From contig WHVD01000027.1 of NCBI GenBank assembly GCA_015178975.1, forward strand, positions 1 to 64,000: a stretch of DNA of 64,000 nt, written 5' to 3'. Shown piece by piece: positions 22,559 to 34,689 of this stretch (its first letter is position 1; each line of letters starts with the position of its first letter). The translations under genes were made by a program, and so were the position numbers. The notes beneath the pieces are model-generated. The model worked only from the letters and a program-made list of their open reading frames with translations, was not told the origin of the DNA and made no database searches. The DNA is from Hysterangium stoloniferum. Lineage: Eukaryota; Basidiomycota; Agaricomycetes; Hysterangiales; Hysterangiaceae.

Positions 22559-25500
22559 ATGGCTTCTAGTCCCCCGAACATCAAACTCATACAACTTTGC
22601 AGCCATTGTGCATCCCATCCCAAGCGCGTCATCCTAATCTCTTGCGTCGTCATTACCTCACTTTTCTACCCGGCGCTGGCGGTGTATTCCTTGTCGAATC
22701 CACATGCCCTTAGCTCATTACATTCTATCTTCGACGTTTATCGATCCGATATACAGGAGGTTTGGGAGGGCCACGACGCTTTACATGTTCTGGAAGATTC
22801 AACCACCAGAGCCAGATGTGGAATGGAAAGGACTCTTCGGATCGAGAGGGTTCTAGTTCATAGCTCAAAGTACATCTCCCCCGGTGCAGCTACACCCGAA
22901 ACTTTTGAGTTTGCAACCAAGCTAGATGATGATCTTCGACGTAGATTATCTGACAAGAAATCCACTTTGTCATGTCTCCGCATACCAACAAAAGAGTGCT
23001 TTTCATTATCTCCCCGCCTGCTATTTCCTGATGGAACGCCTCTCACATCTAATCACATCCTTAATGTTATAAACAATCCGCCTAATGTCTCCCTAGCTGA
23101 AGTTCCAATACATGTGCCCATGCTCTTCTCGTGGCGATCCGCTCCGGAAGATAATCCCGATTTGCTATTTAGACACATCGGTTTCATTGTTTTGACATAC
23201 TTTTTTGTTGAGAAGGACTGTATCAACCAGGACGGACATGACGAATGGTTGGAAGCACTTCAGGCCGTCTCATTGAAGGCCAGACCAGTGACGCCCTTCA
23301 TATGGCAAAAACCGAGTTTTCTTGCTTTGCAGTATGACCCCACGTTATCCCGACCGACACATTTTTCAGTTATATCGCTCTTCCTCTATCTAAGCTACCT
23401 TGTCGTTTTCCTGTCATTTTCCGGATCTTTACGTCGGATGGATACAGTTCACTCACGCTTCGGATTGACATTCACGGCTCTCATCGAAATTGCCGCTAGC
23501 ACAATTACCAGTGTCAGCGTTTGTGCTTTGGCCGGATTTCGAGTGACTATGGTTCCATGGTATAATCAATACTTGAAATAATATAAATTTGATTTCTTAA
23601 TCCATGTCGTTCTTACAGGGGGATCCTTCCACTGATCATTGTTTTTGTCGGTGCAGAAAACATGTTTCTTTTAGTCGATGCAGTCACTTCCACGTCAGTA
23701 GCCCTATCCGTAAAGCAGCGCATCGGGAACGGACTAGCCGTAGCGGGTACAACAAACACTCTCAACACAGTATCGTATAACACAATTCTCGGGATCATCG
23801 CGTTTTTCGCATCCGGTGCGATTCGTCAATTCTGCTCTTTTGCTATCGTTCTTCTAGTTGCCCATTGGTTTCTAATCCATACCTTCTTTGTCGCTGTGCT
23901 CTCTATCGATTTACAACGGCTTGAGGTCAGTATAAGCTGTTAATGTTTGTGTGACGTTTCCTATAAACCTTATAATTTAGTTAGGAGATATTCTCAGCCA
24001 GGACAAGGCATTGAAACCCGTCGTCCCACCTGTATTACAGAAACAAAACAATGAACCACCTCCTTCGATACCCAGGCAAACCATGAATCGTATTCAGCAG
24101 CGGCTTCGGGTAGTGCCCTCTAAAAACGGTAGCCTTCTTCTGGTGTGTTTTCTCATTCTTACGTTATTACTCTATACCGAGCCTCACTCTATCTTAAGAT
24201 GCTTGCGGTGACTCTAATTCTGTATTACATCACCTACCCCTTTCCTTCCCGGCCGAAGCATGAGGCTGATGCACTGGCGTTTCTGCAGCATGCCATGCGA
24301 CGTCCAACTGCCCCGGCTGAACAATTACTGTCGCCCGCCTACAACCTCTGGGATATTCTTAATCCGGATCGTGATCCATTCGTTCATATCCGGGTGGAGA
24401 CTCCCATGCTTATGGCTTTGAACTCGGAAGACTCGACTGAAGCCATACGAAATGGCCACCGACAAGATCCTCGCAGTCATGGTTCTATGATGCGACGAGC
24501 GATTTGGTTATTCAAGATCATGCTTCTTCCAATCGGTACAACCACAGGATTCCTTTATCTCCTTTTGGGATACCTTTTAAAAGGCACTGATATATTGGAG
24601 GCTCAACGGACAAGACCAGAGACCGGATTCGATGATGGACGATATCCTGTTCCACCAACTATCGAGGATCAAATTACATTTGCAACACTTCCTCGGGTAT
24701 TTGCTAATGATGTGGAGCTCATCTCGGCAAATCATGATGCATCCGTCATTGCCCTTCTCAGCATTGAGAATGAGGTCATTGTCTGGAATGGCGGATATCA
24801 TAGGCTAGATGTATTGGCAGCAGGGTCCAAGAGTTCAGGGTCCAAAGTGGCGGTCACGAGTGTTGCATTGGATCATGGAGGACACTTATGCGCTGTTGGG
24901 GCAGGCACTGGTGTACTGGCCATTTTCAACATCCCCTCGCGCAAGCTGTCGTTGGACAAAGTCCCTCATGCTCTAGCCATCACGCTCCCAGGCGCCGTTG
25001 TTGACGTATCTTTTGTCCCAGTCACTACCCGTCCCTCTAAAGATTTAGCCGATAATTCCAACCTGAAATCCGAGCATTCATCGGAACCGTGTTTCTCCGT
25101 TATAGCTGCATGCGATGATGGGATGTTTTACCTATTAAGTCCAGATCGTGGCGTTGAGTCTCTACCTCCATCTCATTCGGGCCCCGTCTTGCGGCCTCAC
25201 ATCCAAGATCGAATTCATGTCGCCTATACATACCATGATGGAGCAGTGGAACTCTTTTCTTACAGTGTTGAAGACAATGCCTGGTCATCAACTTGTATCG
25301 TACATGCAGGCAATTCATTCGAGCCTGTCACAGAACTGTCAGTGGGGTTCATTGATATTAATGGTACTACATTTTTAGTCCTAGGAGTCGCCACTAGTGC
25401 TGGTGGTGTCTCCATCTGGGATCCTAGCAAAGGGGAACGTATACATGTCCTGGATGGTCCGTTCGGGCGTATCACCCGATTACGACTTGCCCCTATGCAA

Positions 25501-26376
25501 TCTCAGGCTTGTCATCTCTGTGGCAAGCTGACCCCAAATGCCTTCGCTTTAGCCTTCTCTGTCAGTCATACAGTGTTCATATACCGTTTCACTGTACCAT
25601 CAACAGCCCAGTGTTGTACTTGTACCGGCACGAGAAAACATTTTACACGTGATGGTTTTGGATATCGCTCTCGAAGCGGCAGCATGGCATCTTTGGCATC
25701 ATCATCGCCTTCAAAAATTCGCTCAAAATTGCCAAATGGTGCCGTAGGAGCAGCATCTGCCGATGTTTCGGAATTCCCTGTTTCGGCCCATGGCGTCCAT
25801 TCCCGTCGAGCAGGTTCAGAAAGGGATTCAGGCCGCCGAGCTTCGGAGTCGTTGATGATCCAGCCTGAAGAAGATGATTCGATATCTCCTTGGTCATCTA
25901 CATCATGTAGAATCCCACTGCTTAAAACAGTTTCCGCGGACTCTGTTTGGGCAAATGTTATGGTCGACTACATCGCCGATATCAGCTATGAGCGCGGGGG
26001 TTGGGATATGATTGATGGCCATAGAGTTGTTGGTCTTCGCCGCCGCCCACGACTTCCGCAAAAAGGGCCAAACGTAGGTTCCCGCCCTTCAATATCTACC
26101 CCTACCTTCGCTGGTAAGGGGGAGCTTACGCCAGCAGTTCTCGACAGATGGGAACTTTGGACATTTAATCCCTGCCAGTTTGATTCCGTTGTGAGGGTGT
26201 CAAGTTTATTAGCTCTGGACTATGTATCGATTCCCAACTCCGTGTTAAAAGGCCCTATGTACCCACGACTTCCCTTTACCCGCATCTCCCCAGTGGTTAT
26301 ACGGTCCTCTGCCTGTATTGCGGGGTTCGGTAATACAACGGGGATCATAGACTTATCGCAATATACTGGTGCATGA
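22559..26376 (+). CDS. SCAP: SCAP-type SREBP cleavage-activating protein
   Basis: Four exons (22559-23559, 23619-23925, 23981-24142, 24199-26376) give exactly 1216 codons. An N-terminal membrane segment (VILISCVVITSLFYPALAVY) and a long lumenal loop precede a sterol-sensing domain spanning roughly residues 275-440. Diagnostic blocks there are SRFGLTFTALIEIAAS, IVFVGAENMFLLVDAV and VLSIDLQRLE, which align well with animal SCAP. Further membrane segments occur at about 485-505 and 590-615. The C-terminal half (about 655-1215) carries degenerate WD40 repeats (VIVWNGG, VSIWDPSKG) with a Ser-rich insert. SCAP escorts SREBP from ER to Golgi when sterols, or oxygen in fungi, are low. The YIYF-like stretch reads FLYLSYLVVF. 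Confidence 0.92.
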
Positions 26377-27590
26377 TTTCATCTCTAGAATATGTAACAA
26401 CAGATTGTAGCAATTTAGTCACTATTAATAAGCATCGAAGGAAATAGCTATAATTCAGAAGTCCTACATACATAGATTATTACACCTGGAAATGTTCAAG
26501 TTGTTTTGCTTGAGGATTTCATAATTTATGTTGGGCAGCATAGAAATATTACTGTAAGCGATTGAAGCGGTCATGATGCTGGTGCTGAAAGCTCGTGAAA
26601 AATAATCCAAGTCGAAAATCGACTCTATCAAGCTTCCTCCTAATGGAAAACAACTTTTTCGGTAGAATATATCGACTCGTCAAATACCTAGATGCGTAGA
26701 TCGGCGTTGATATTTGCGGCTAAGCCTTGGCTAACCTTGGCTTCATGAAATATAGATTGGGTGTGGCGATGACTTGGGAAAGCCATGAGGAAATACTCTC
26801 GACAAGTATATACATAGTTCAACCCAATGTGGTATCCCTCTATATTGGACATGGGCATACAGACGGTAGCTGATCGCGCAGTTCCTGGTACCTTCGGGCC
26901 AAGCTAGCCGGCGACCTTCAAATTTGTTCTTGGCTAATGACAATCAGATTGACAAGTTATATTTGGCCTGCGCTGCCGTAAACGTGGGGCAGGCACATGG
27001 ATACATAGATGAAGGTTTTTTTTAGCTTTGCAACTATTCAAAATACCAAAATGTTTCAGTCTATGCATGCTGGGGGATGTCATAAAGACGATAAAGAGGA
27101 TGGAAGCAAGGAAACGATAGGAGAAGCTTCCTGACTTGTCCTACGTCGGCCAGACTTATCGTAGGTAGCTTTGCCAAATTTCAAACATTGGAATTTTATA
27201 AAACGCTCAATCTACTACCCACGGCAAAAGCGACATGATCCATCATTTTGTTCAGCAGTTATATTGACGGTTATTCCACAATAGTACTTACAATCTCTAT
27301 GGGCGGATCCAGTAGGCTGGGGGGCACAGTAGTCTACTCCTTTAGTAGTTCTGTAAATGTCAGGCAAAGAAGAGTACAATGGAGATAAAACTAGAAGTGA
27401 CAACATAGAAGTACGTATACAAGGATAAGTGGGCGGATCGTGCCGATGTCGCGCATAGGCGTCAGGCCATCTCCCCGGATATATCCTGATGATTCCGAAA
27501 GCCCACGAATGAACAGCACAACTGCTTGTAGAAACTGTTTTTCAGCCTGAGGCGGTAAAAAATTACACACCGTTTCATACCACCACCACC
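26377..27590. other. Gene-free boundary between host genes and transposons
   Basis: No conserved coding sequence, RNA gene or repeat with a partner in this window is seen over 1.2 kb. It marks the right edge of the host gene island. Confidence 0.5.
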
Positions 27591-27599
27591 ATTGTATGG

Positions 27600-28363
27600 T
27601 GCCAAAACCAATGCCATGCAAGCCCAATCTGTGTGTTGCTGGAACACCTGTGGGGTCTGCTTATTGAGCCTCTTACCACTGCCCAACTTCTTGAGCAGTG
27701 GGAAAAACAGAAGAAGCTGTGGGAAGAGGCTGACAAGAATGCAAGGGAAGATGAGGAGGAGATGGAGTGGGAGTATCAGGCTGCTTTGGCTGCAGAGAAG
27801 GCAGAAGAGGAGTGTCAGAGGAAAGAGCAGGAGGACAAGGCAGAGGCTGCCTAGGTCATGGAAGAGCATACCTGGGTAAGGTTCATTCAGTTTTTATTGT
27901 TTGTTGAATCCCTACTGATTTGTTTCCTTAGCACAAAGTGGCAGATGTTGAGTTGGAGTCCAAGGGTGAGTCTGAGACTCCCCAGAACAAAGTAAGTGGT
28001 GAGGGTTCCATGGTGCAGCTGGTACTGATGTATAGATATAGAGAAGAAAACTGCCACCTATGCACCTGGACACCAAGAATGACCCATGGTGTTCTGGTTG
28101 TCAAGACTGGAACATGGGGTGGCCAATGTCCAGGATATTACCCATGCACCTGTCTGAAAGCAAAGTACTCTCTGGTGCAGGACACCATGGGGTCTGGGAG
28201 CTGGGATGCAGGGGTGACCATGGAGAAGTCCAGGGCCTTGGAGGAAGCCCTGGGGCAGATTGTGGTGGGCATAGAGGCCCAAAACTTTCTTCTAGAGAAT
28301 AATAACTCATGGCAGATGTTCTTTTTATACCAGGGACAAAGCTCTTCCAATGTGATTTATTAG
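27600..28363 (+). pseudogene. Acidic coiled-coil / Cys-rich transposon-type ORF
   Basis: A heptad-rich, acidic helix (EQWEKQKKLWEEADKN ... EEEMEWEYQAALAAEKAEEE) occupies about 27670-27850. It is followed by a possible intron (donor GTAAGG near 27875, acceptor CCTTAG near 27931), a short segment (VADVELESKGESETPQNK), another GTAAGT donor, a Cys-containing stretch (WCSGCQDWNMGWP) and a helical tail (RALEEALGQIVVGIEAQN). Frames change between parts. The order helix, short linker, Cys motif, helix is the same as in the antisense ORF of the LTR-I element at 31890-32994. No function can be assigned. Confidence 0.5.
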
Positions 28364-28438
28364 TGTTTTGTTTATAGCATGGGAAATACTAATGCTTATG
28401 TCATAATATTTTAAGGACATATAGATAGCATATATGTA

Positions 28439-30042
28439 CAGTGGGTCAAAAAACTGCCCCAATGTTTGTGCATTTTAGAAAGATTGATATTGTGTGAAGG
28501 AATGACATCAGCAAAAATTCTGAAATATTCACATGATATACTAGAACATGTTGGCTATCTACCAACTTAAGAAATCATGTGATTCCAATCAAAACTCATT
28601 GCTCAATAAATCAAACAAAATAATCACTCATTGGGGCAGTTTTTTGACCCTTTATTATTTTACAATCTAATACTTTGTATGACCTCCCTTTGCCTTTAAA
28701 ACTGCCTGTATCCTCCTAGGCATGCTTTCTATTAGCTTCTGGCATATCTCTGGTGGTATTGCAGTCCACTCCTTTGCCACCCTGTCCCATAATTCCTGTA
28801 CTCCTTTGGGTAGTATATCATATTGTTGGAGTTTGGCCTTGAGGTGTTGCCAGAGGTGTTCAATGAGATTTAGATCAGGGGATTGGGCAGGCCACTTCAT
28901 GGGAATGATGTTATTGTCAGATAACCACTGGTCTGCCTTTTTTGAGGTATGTTTTGGATCATTGTCCTGTTGGAAGTACCACTTATCCTCAGCCATCTCC
29001 AAACTTTCAATGCTCTCCTCCACTCCCTCCTCCAAAATCTCACAATACTGCACTGCATCCATGTTCCCCTGCACCTCTATCAGCTTCCCCACCCCATTCC
29101 AGCCCATACACCCCCAAACCATCAAGTTATTCCCCCTCCATGTTTGACAGTTGGTGTGGTGGTCCTGTCTGATACTGGGTCCCCTTGTTGCTTCCAAAAT
29201 ATACCTTCCCATATGACCCAATCCTATTGATTTTTGTCTCATTAGTCCACAACACCCTCTTCCAATCCTCCATAGTCCAATTTCATGGTATTGGGCAAAC
29301 TTTAGACATTGCTGATGATGAGACCCCTTGAGCATAGGGACTTTCTTCTTTGTTGCTGACCTAAAGCCAGCTTCCTTCAACACATTCCTAACAGTCTGAG
29401 GAGTAACAGAGGTGGATATGATGGAATTTATGAATTGGGTAGCTTGGACAGCATTGTCAAGCTTCCCAGAACTGATTTGATGGATAATTGACTGTTTATC
29501 ATAAGGAGAAAGCTTGGAAGAATGGCCACCAGGATGATTTTCCTTATCCTCCTCTACCTCCCTACTGATCCTGCCAATAGTACCCTTCCCCAGGCCATCC
29601 TAGCTTGAATTTGATGATGGGAATACCTCTCATTGAGGAGAGAAACAACAGAAGAATGCTTTTCAGCAGAGATGGATTTCATAGTGGTGGTAAGGAGTCA
29701 AGGAGATGAATGAACAAAGTTCAACATGCCAAATTGATACAAATAAGGTCACATGACATGTTGATGATTCACATGACCTACTCCTACCTTATACTAGTGT
29801 GTAACATTGAAAATCAGAGAAAATAATAGAGGGTCAAAAAACTGCCCTGATGAGTGATTATTTTCTTTGATTTATTGAGCAATGAGTTTTGATTGGAATC
29901 ACATGATTTCTTAAGTTGGTAGATAGCCAACATGTTCTAGTATATCATGTGAATATTTCAGAACTTTTGCTGATGTCATTCCTTCACACAATATCAATCC
30001 TTCTAAAATGCATAAACATTGGGGCAGTTTTTTGACCCACTG
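28439..30042 (-). mobile_element. Tc1-A copy 2, full length (1604 bp)
   Basis: Both ends are present: CAGTGGGTCAAAAAACTGCC at 28439 and its inverse ending at 30042, flanked by TA (28437-28438 and 30043-30044). Each terminal region of about 215 bases also carries an inverted copy of the end motif at its inner edge (near 28635-28655 and 29831-29852). The element encodes a mutated transposase on the minus strand. Confidence 0.92.
28667..29682 (-). pseudogene. Tc1-A transposase, copy 2
   Basis: The start (MKSISAEKHSS at 29682) is intact, but a one-base deletion near 29600 breaks the frame after QARM. The downstream frame 29383-28667 is open for 238 codons and ends in GGHTKY. Within it, about 29285-29150 is read in a shifted frame between two compensating indels, so the WTNETKIN-type block of copy 3 becomes CGLMRQKSIG and the first catalytic Asp is lost. 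QQDNDPKHTS and SPDLNLIEHLW keep the other two acidic residues. An open frame alone would wrongly suggest activity. Confidence 0.88.
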
Positions 30043-30059
30043 TAGACCTAACCAACCAC

Positions 30060-31121
30060 CAAATTTCAGGTCTGTATCTACAGTGGTTCTTGAGTTATTC
30101 AAGAATCTTTTCACAACGAAAAATCATTGGAAGGGTTTTGTCCCTCATTGTAGCACAAACAGGCTCAGTATCATGGACCCTCTGGCTCCTGGATAGTATG
30201 CAAGTGGTACACCTGGTGTAAGAGGTACCCTTTACAGATGAGAATATATCTATCTGGTTAGACTATATTCCTTATATTTTTTCCTATTTTCTACTATTTT
30301 TTCTATCATCTAATTCTTCAATTATATGCCTTTATTGTAGTTTGAAGATCTATGTATGTACACCCATGGGTACATAGACCTTATTAGTGCTTACCTCTTG
30401 TCACATCTATGTATGTACACTAGTGGGCATAGTAAAAACTCAGACACTTTTTACCCCAAAACCACAACTTACCCAGATACCCTGTTAGTGTCCTGTAAGT
30501 TGTGGGTATCATCTCAGCCATCCTGAACAGCTTCCAACTTGAATCCACAATCACTATCTAGCTTTGTACTAAATAGTTGAAGCTTGAACTACTGCTGGTT
30601 TTGACTCACACTTCACAGTACTCATATCAACTTCCTTCTCTTTCAACTTGTTACTAAGTTAACTTGTTTCTCAGAATCATACTGTTAAGTTGATTCTATT
30701 CTCCTTTAGTTGTCTTAGTTGTCCTACAGGCACTAAGCCAACTAGAACTATTTTATTTCTTATATTGTACTTCAATAGTCAATATATTGTCATGTTGTAC
30801 CTAAACAGTCAAATATAGAATGGTCAGAACATCCACAACTCTTCACACCTGGTATTTCATATCTCTATGCTACTAACACTATCCCAAACCACATATAACC
30901 CCCATCTTCTCTGGTCAGTATTGACAGATAATCTGATTTTGAAATCTCACAAATTTTAGACTTAAAAATTGATAAACATTGGTGCACTTGTAAACTGCTT
31001 TACTTAGTCAACTGGGCAGGATATGAGGGTACTGATGAAGAAACCTTTTGGATTTTGGCCATGGAACTTGGGAATGCCATGGAGATTGTATTTGATTTCC
31101 ATATGGCTCACCTGGACAAAC
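30060..31121 (+). pseudogene. Older chromovirus remnant: integrase end and chromodomain
   Basis: The integrase C-terminal part reads IVAQTGSVSWTLWLLDSMQV at about 30150-30215 and continues after the solo LTR-M as VHLVFHISML. The chromodomain follows at about 30930-31121 (SDFEISQILDLKIDKHW, LLYLVNWAGYEGTDEET, WILAMELGNAMEIV). Its last codons lie beyond the inserted LTR-I element at 39056-39083 (DKPGPLSSL, stop). Removing both insertions with one duplication each restores a continuous reading of this tail, although upstream frames are broken. Confidence 0.8.
30217..30847. repeat. Solo LTR, family M (631 bp), target duplication CCTGG
   Basis: This TG...CA unit (TGTAAGAGG ... CTCTTCACA) is flanked by CCTGG at 30212-30216 and 30848-30852. 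It splits the integrase tail between the codons for HL and VFH. No second copy is seen in the window. Confidence 0.82.
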
Positions 31122-31685
31122 TGTTAAGTGCTGTGTCAGGAACTTATTCCAGAACTATTGGAAAGTCACTGGGAACTCGGGAACTATCAGATGGGGTCAG
31201 GATGTTGGTTTCAGCTTATGTGCTGCGCCTCTACGCAAACACTCAAAAGTTCTTAATTTTAAAGGTGAGACTTACAATGGAAGATATGGATATTCAGGGT
31301 TCCGAAGAGTTCCAAATATCGAGCATACAGAAAGACGGAAGAGGGAATAAGAAACTAAGTCGATATCAGATCTAAAGTAAAGTATAAATTCATGGAAACT
31401 AATATAAGTCTTCTCGTTATTGTACTACAAACTAAGACCACAGTAAGATGGAAATAGAAGTATTCTGAAATGGGAATACAACAAGACGAATTGGGGAGAC
31501 AATATTCTGAAATGGGAATATAATAAACAAACAAGTGAATACTTGTCAACAGACAATTACCAAATGTAGAACAAGGGAAGAATGCGGAAGATACGGTAAC
31601 TATGATGTTCCGTAGTCAGAGGTTGGAGGTTGGAAGTTGGAGGTTGGAAGTCGGATATTGAAACATCTGGGAATGGGTCGTAACA
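31122..31685 (-). repeat. 3' LTR, family I
   Basis: In window orientation it starts TGTTAAGTGC and ends GTCGTAACA. It shares the U5 block with families A and B (TTCAGCTTATGTGCTGCGCC near 31210). It is similar to 38513-39055, with scattered CG to TG/CA differences. Confidence 0.9.
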
Positions 31686-31698
31686 GTACCCCCTTGTT
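31686..31698 (-). promoter_or_regulatory. Polypurine tract of the LTR-I element
   Basis: GTACCCCCTTGTT here reads AACAAGGGGGTAC on the element's strand, directly before the 3' LTR. It is similar in place and composition to the tract of the LTR-A element. Confidence 0.65.
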
Positions 31699-31889
31699 AG
31701 GCTGAAGTCCTATAGAGGCGATTAGGTACTGAGTGATTGAAGCGATGGCTGATTGTTACGTGTTATAAAATTTATGCAATTCTGGAGGTGAGAGTTTTGG
31801 CTGCTGGTCTGAGTATAAAAACCTCCAAATATACAAATTAACAATTTTGTTTCTTTATCCACAACTTGCATGTCAATTTGTCAACCATT

Positions 31890-32994
31890 GTTCATCACTA
31901 CCCCAGAAGATTCAGATGCCGAAATTACCATACTCCAAAAAATGTCAAAGGTCGAAGAACTTCAATGAAAATGACAGAGGATGGAGGAGATGAAGCGATG
32001 ACAAGAGGAGGAGGAAAAGGTGTTGATGTGGGAGTTGAAGGAGGCTGAAGAGGCGGAAAAGTGGGAGTTGGAGTGGGTGAAGGCAGAAAAGGAGGTGTGG
32101 ATGCAGAAGATGGTGGAGGATCAGAGGAAGAAGGAAGAGGCAGAGAAGAAGCAGTGGGAGTCTAAGGTGGTGGAAAAGAGAAAGGAGATAAGGGAGGGAA
32201 AGGTAAGTCTAAACAATAAGTTTCCATATTTTCATCTGATAATGATTGGATACAGCGAAAAGCTGTGGAGGTGGAGGTAGAGGCTGGGCCTTCAAGTCCA
32301 AAAGTAAGTGACTTTGTAAACAGTTGGAAGTTGACTAATTTCCAAGACAGAAACAAAAAGTCAAAGCTCCGGAACAGATGGAGGTCATCCACAACAGTCC
32401 ATGTTACTGCTGTTCAATTTGGAAGATGACATGTTGGAAACAGAAGGTAAAATGGGGTGGCTTGCTATCCCTGCACAGCTCTCAAACTTCCGTGCACTCT
32501 CGCCGTGAAGAGTTTTGAAAGGTGAGAAGGCTCAGAAAACTGGTGATGTGGAAAATTCAGAAATGGCCAAGATTATGGAAACTGAAGTGCCGAATACGGA
32601 TAGTACTGGCATCAAGCTCCTCAAGGACACCATTGACGTGTTAGTTTTTATTGGGACGGAACTTATGAAAATACAGGATGCACTGCAGCACCATAATGAT
32701 ATCCAGGAAAAAGGTTTCCATTCAATGACCTGGAATTTCTGGAGGCAAAACGAATTTCTAGAGAAGGTAATGGTTAGCATTGGCGTTATTGCAGTTTCCA
32801 AAAGATTTTCCGATAAGGCAAGGGACCAGCCAAATAATCTGTTGGCAGAATATGTCGAGAAAATGTGGGAGTCAGGAAAGGGGCCCGAAAGTGAGGATGA
32901 AGAGGTGCAGGATATGGTGGAAAGTGCAGAGATTGTGGATAATATGGGAGTTGAGGTGGAAGGAGGATTTGGAGTGTCAGAAACTTTAAAATAG
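31890..32994 (+). pseudogene. Antisense accessory ORF of the LTR-I chromovirus
   Basis: Opposite to gag-pol and behind the chromodomain lies a coding-like stretch. It opens with an acidic helix (TPEDSDAEITILQKMSKVEE, then many Glu/Lys heptads to about 32198). A GTAAGT donor, a short piece (RKAVEVEVEAGPSSPK) and a second GTAAGT donor follow, then a Cys-rich piece (NSPCYCCSIWKMTC). A final 159-codon frame (32515-32994) is predicted helical (FIGTELMKIQDALQHHNDIQ) and ends acidic. Stops at 31966-31974 and 31997 are of the CAA to TAA or CGA to TGA type, so an earlier version was probably open. No known domain is recognised. Confidence 0.6.
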
Positions 32995-33091
32995 TGACAA
33001 TAATATTTTTTTGACTTGCATAATCCAAAACGAGTGTGATATTGGAAGCATCAGAAGTGTTGGAAACTGAACAGAAAGAAAACAGAAAAAG

Positions 33092-33364
33092 TTAGAGTGA
33101 GGATAAAGGTCCGGATTTACTCAGATAAACTGTGTGGAAGTCGGTAACAATTTCCATAGTGTGTATAAGTTCCATAGCCAATATCCATGAAGTTTCCTCA
33201 TCGGTGCCTTCATAACCTGCCCATTTGACTAGATAGAGCAATTTACAAGTACGTCGGTGATTGTTGATTTTTGAATCCAAGATCTTGGAAACTTCAAATT
33301 TAGGTTCTCCATCAATGATGACCAGAGGAGGTGGAGGTTGAGTACAGTATGTTCCGAGGAACAC
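33092..33364 (-). pseudogene. Chromodomain of the LTR-I element
   Basis: A 90-codon open frame contains EFEV-type start sequence (KFEVSKILDSKINNHRR), LLYLVKWAGYEGTDEETSW and a C-terminal helix, ending PLSSL and stop. The aromatic and acidic residues expected for methyl-lysine binding appear kept. It is cut off from integrase by frameshifts upstream. Confidence 0.85.
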
Positions 33365-33449
33365 AAGGTTCTAACATGGAAACGTGGAAAATGGGGTGGA
33401 CTGCTCGCATACTATCAGGAAGTCGGAGAGTCCATGAAAGTGAACCGGC

Positions 33450-34590
33450 TTATGCTATAATTTCAAAAGGGCCTAAAAATTTCTCAGCAAGTCTTTTAGA
33501 AGGTTGGGTGGTACAGAAGAATTGAGCTTTTACAAAAACCTGATCACCAATTTTAAAATTAGGAGGTGGGATCCTGTTTTTGTCTGCAGAACATTGATAA
33601 TATTCCTGGGTGGAAGAAATAGCTTTCCGAAGTTCTTGATGTAACTCGTTGAGATCGGTAATTAATTCTTGAACATGGATAGAAGCCAAATCTCATTCAG
33701 AATGTACTGTGAGATTCAGATTATAGCCTTTGTTGGTGAAAAAGGGAGAGAGATGCCAGTAGTTGCGTTCAGAGAGTTATTGTAGGCAAATTCCACGATT
33801 GGAAGAAGGGATTTCCAGTTGTTCTGTTGATAGTTGCAATAGATGTGGAGATATTGTTCCAATGTTTGATTAACACGTTCTGTTTGTCCATCACCTTCCA
33901 GGTGATATCCTGAGGTGAAGTGTAGTTTCATGTCAAGGGCTTTTCCGAGGGCCTAGAAGAAATGGGAGACAAACTTGGAGCCCCGACTGGAAGCCACGCG
34001 AGACGGAACACCATGCCCGGAAAACACGTGAATAATGAAAAGTTCCGCTAATTGTAAGGATGTGATTGTATTGTGAGTGGGTATGAAAATGCCTTGTTTT
34101 GAGAATTGATCCACAACAACTAGAATGGATGTAAAGCCTTCAGAAGTCGGAAGTTGTTCGATAAAATCCATGGAAATTGAGTTCCAGGGTTTTTCCAGTA
34201 TCAGAAGTTGCTTGAGAAGGTTGTACGGCTTATGTCTTGGGTTTTAGAGTGTAAGTAGGTGGTGCATGACTTACAGAACTGGGTTACGAAATCTTGGAGG
34301 TTCGGCCAAGTAAATTCCCTACGGATTAGACCAAGAGTATTGTTAATGCTGTAATGTCTGGAGATTAGATGATCGTGTTTGTACTGAAGTATGCAGAGTC
34401 GGAGATTATTGGAATCTGGAACGTAGATACGTCCATTGAGACGGATAAAACCTTGAGAGTCTTGTGACCATTGGGGTTGGTCGGGATTATTGGGAACTTC
34501 TAGGTGTGGCTTGAGAGCCAGGTCGGAAGTGAGTGCGGAAAGGATATCTTGATGTAATTGCTCAATGTCCATAATCATAATGCTATGCAT
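33450..34590 (-). pseudogene. Integrase of the LTR-I element
   Basis: The zinc-binding module (about 34590-34201) has the two His (HKHDH ... RH) but reads CKSCTTYLHSK, so one zinc Cys is replaced by Tyr. The core starts MDFIEQLP with the first Asp near 34165. The second Asp is missing (SSRGSKFVSHFF). GQTERVNQTLEQYL with the Glu lies near 33880. The C-terminal part (about 33689-33450) ends LAEKFLGPFEIIA, leading to the chromodomain. Frameshifts near 33710 and 33945 split it. It is inactive. Confidence 0.87.
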
Positions 34591-34689
34591 AATTGGATAG
34601 TAGAGGGAAGTCGCTTAAATAGATGCAGAAAGTTGCTGTGTTGTAAAAACTGGTTTCAAGTTATGTGGATTAACAATGGCGTAGTTACT

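Noticed and set aside
28722..29230. Plus-strand open frames opposite the Tc1-A transposase, recurring at 6000-6434 and 52535-52911 on the minus strand
   Set aside because: They are antisense shadows of the transposase gene and carry the same defects in each copy.
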